Shown: piece after piece, positions 5,593 through 5,729 of the stretch
How the letters are laid out: the number at the start of each line of letters is the position of its first letter
Position numbering within the stretch: position 1 is the first letter of the stretch
Assembly (NCBI GenBank): GCA_002382445.1
Contig: DGAQ01000015.1
Span: 9,654-15,382 of the forward strand
Source: Porticoccaceae bacterium UBA4026
Lineage (GTDB): Bacteria; Pseudomonadota; Gammaproteobacteria; Pseudomonadales; Porticoccaceae
Reading direction: 5' to 3'
Length of the DNA stretch: 5,729 bases
Made by a program: the position numbers and the translations under genes
The notes under the pieces: model-generated
The model's input: only the letters and a program-made list of their open reading frames with translations
Databases searched by the model: none
What the model was told of the DNA's origin: nothing

Positions 5593-5729
5593 TGCGCTAA
5601 CTTTTTATAGAGACCTGAAAAACGTTCGGTACTTTTTAGATAAGCGGCCATCACATGCTCTCGGCCTGACACTCCATTTTTGGCATCTAAATGGTCCCGA
5701 AGAGCATCCTCGACCACGGCCTGGATCTG
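5589..5729 (-). CDS. Probable antitoxin of the doc module, C-terminal part only
   Basis: An open frame enters from the right edge of the window and gives the last 46 residues (starting QIQAVVEDALRDHLDAKNG and ending SGLYKKLAQ) before a TGA at 5591-5589 that overlaps the doc ATG. Position before a Doc toxin and an ATGA overlap are the normal antitoxin arrangement. The visible part is helical and polar; VVEDALRDHLDA resembles the helix that ends ribbon-helix-helix or VapB-like DNA-binding domains, and the tail resembles a toxin-binding helix. It does not look like a classical Phd C-terminus. The family cannot be fixed without the missing N-terminal part, so the antitoxin call rests chiefly on context. 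Confidence 0.7.
   Translation of the reverse strand, partial: QIQAVVEDALRDHLDAKNGVSGREHVMAAYLKSTERFSGLYKKLAQ

Overview
The window looks like a gammaproteobacterial chromosome. It holds the end of a sulfate-activation operon, followed by a short accessory stretch of toxin-antitoxin genes on the opposite strand. The organism call is inference. It rests on the cysD-cysNC arrangement with a fused CysN-CysC protein (as in Pseudomonas and many marine gammaproteobacteria, whereas E. coli keeps cysN and cysC separate), on the close match of the CysD C-terminus to the enterobacterial protein, and on the moderate base composition. No rRNA or tRNA is present to fix the taxon.

Plus strand, 1-2661: the last 162 codons of cysD, then cysNC (overlapping by one base, TAATG), then a 71-residue two-helix membrane protein of the DUF2061 family. 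CysD and the CysN half make adenylylsulfate (APS) from sulfate and ATP, with GTP hydrolysis driving the reaction. The CysC half phosphorylates APS to PAPS for cysteine synthesis and sulfation. The DUF2061 gene lies 40 bases downstream of cysNC and before the terminator at 2723-2751, so it is probably in the same transcript.

Minus strand, 5729-2867: every gene here runs towards the cys operon. In order of transcription they are the 3' end of an antitoxin-like gene, a Doc/Fic-type toxin gene (doc), a complete yefM-yoeB antitoxin-toxin pair with a readable promoter and operator, two small unrecognised ORFs that may be read through from yoeB, and an AAA-family ATPase with a DUF4143 C-terminal region and its own likely promoter. 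The two strands converge on the 2662-2866 gap, which carries a terminator usable in both directions.

The core operon is ordinary housekeeping sequence. Most of the interest is on the minus strand: the yefM promoter overlaid by two GTAC cores 12 bp apart, two toxin-antitoxin modules in tandem, and the unassigned ORFs behind yoeB. I see no convincing evidence of an entirely new system; the best candidates for something undescribed are the 31- and 82-codon ORFs at 4224-4567 and the DUF2061 gene coupled to sulfate activation. No CRISPR array, complete insertion sequence, integrase, RNA gene or replication origin was found.
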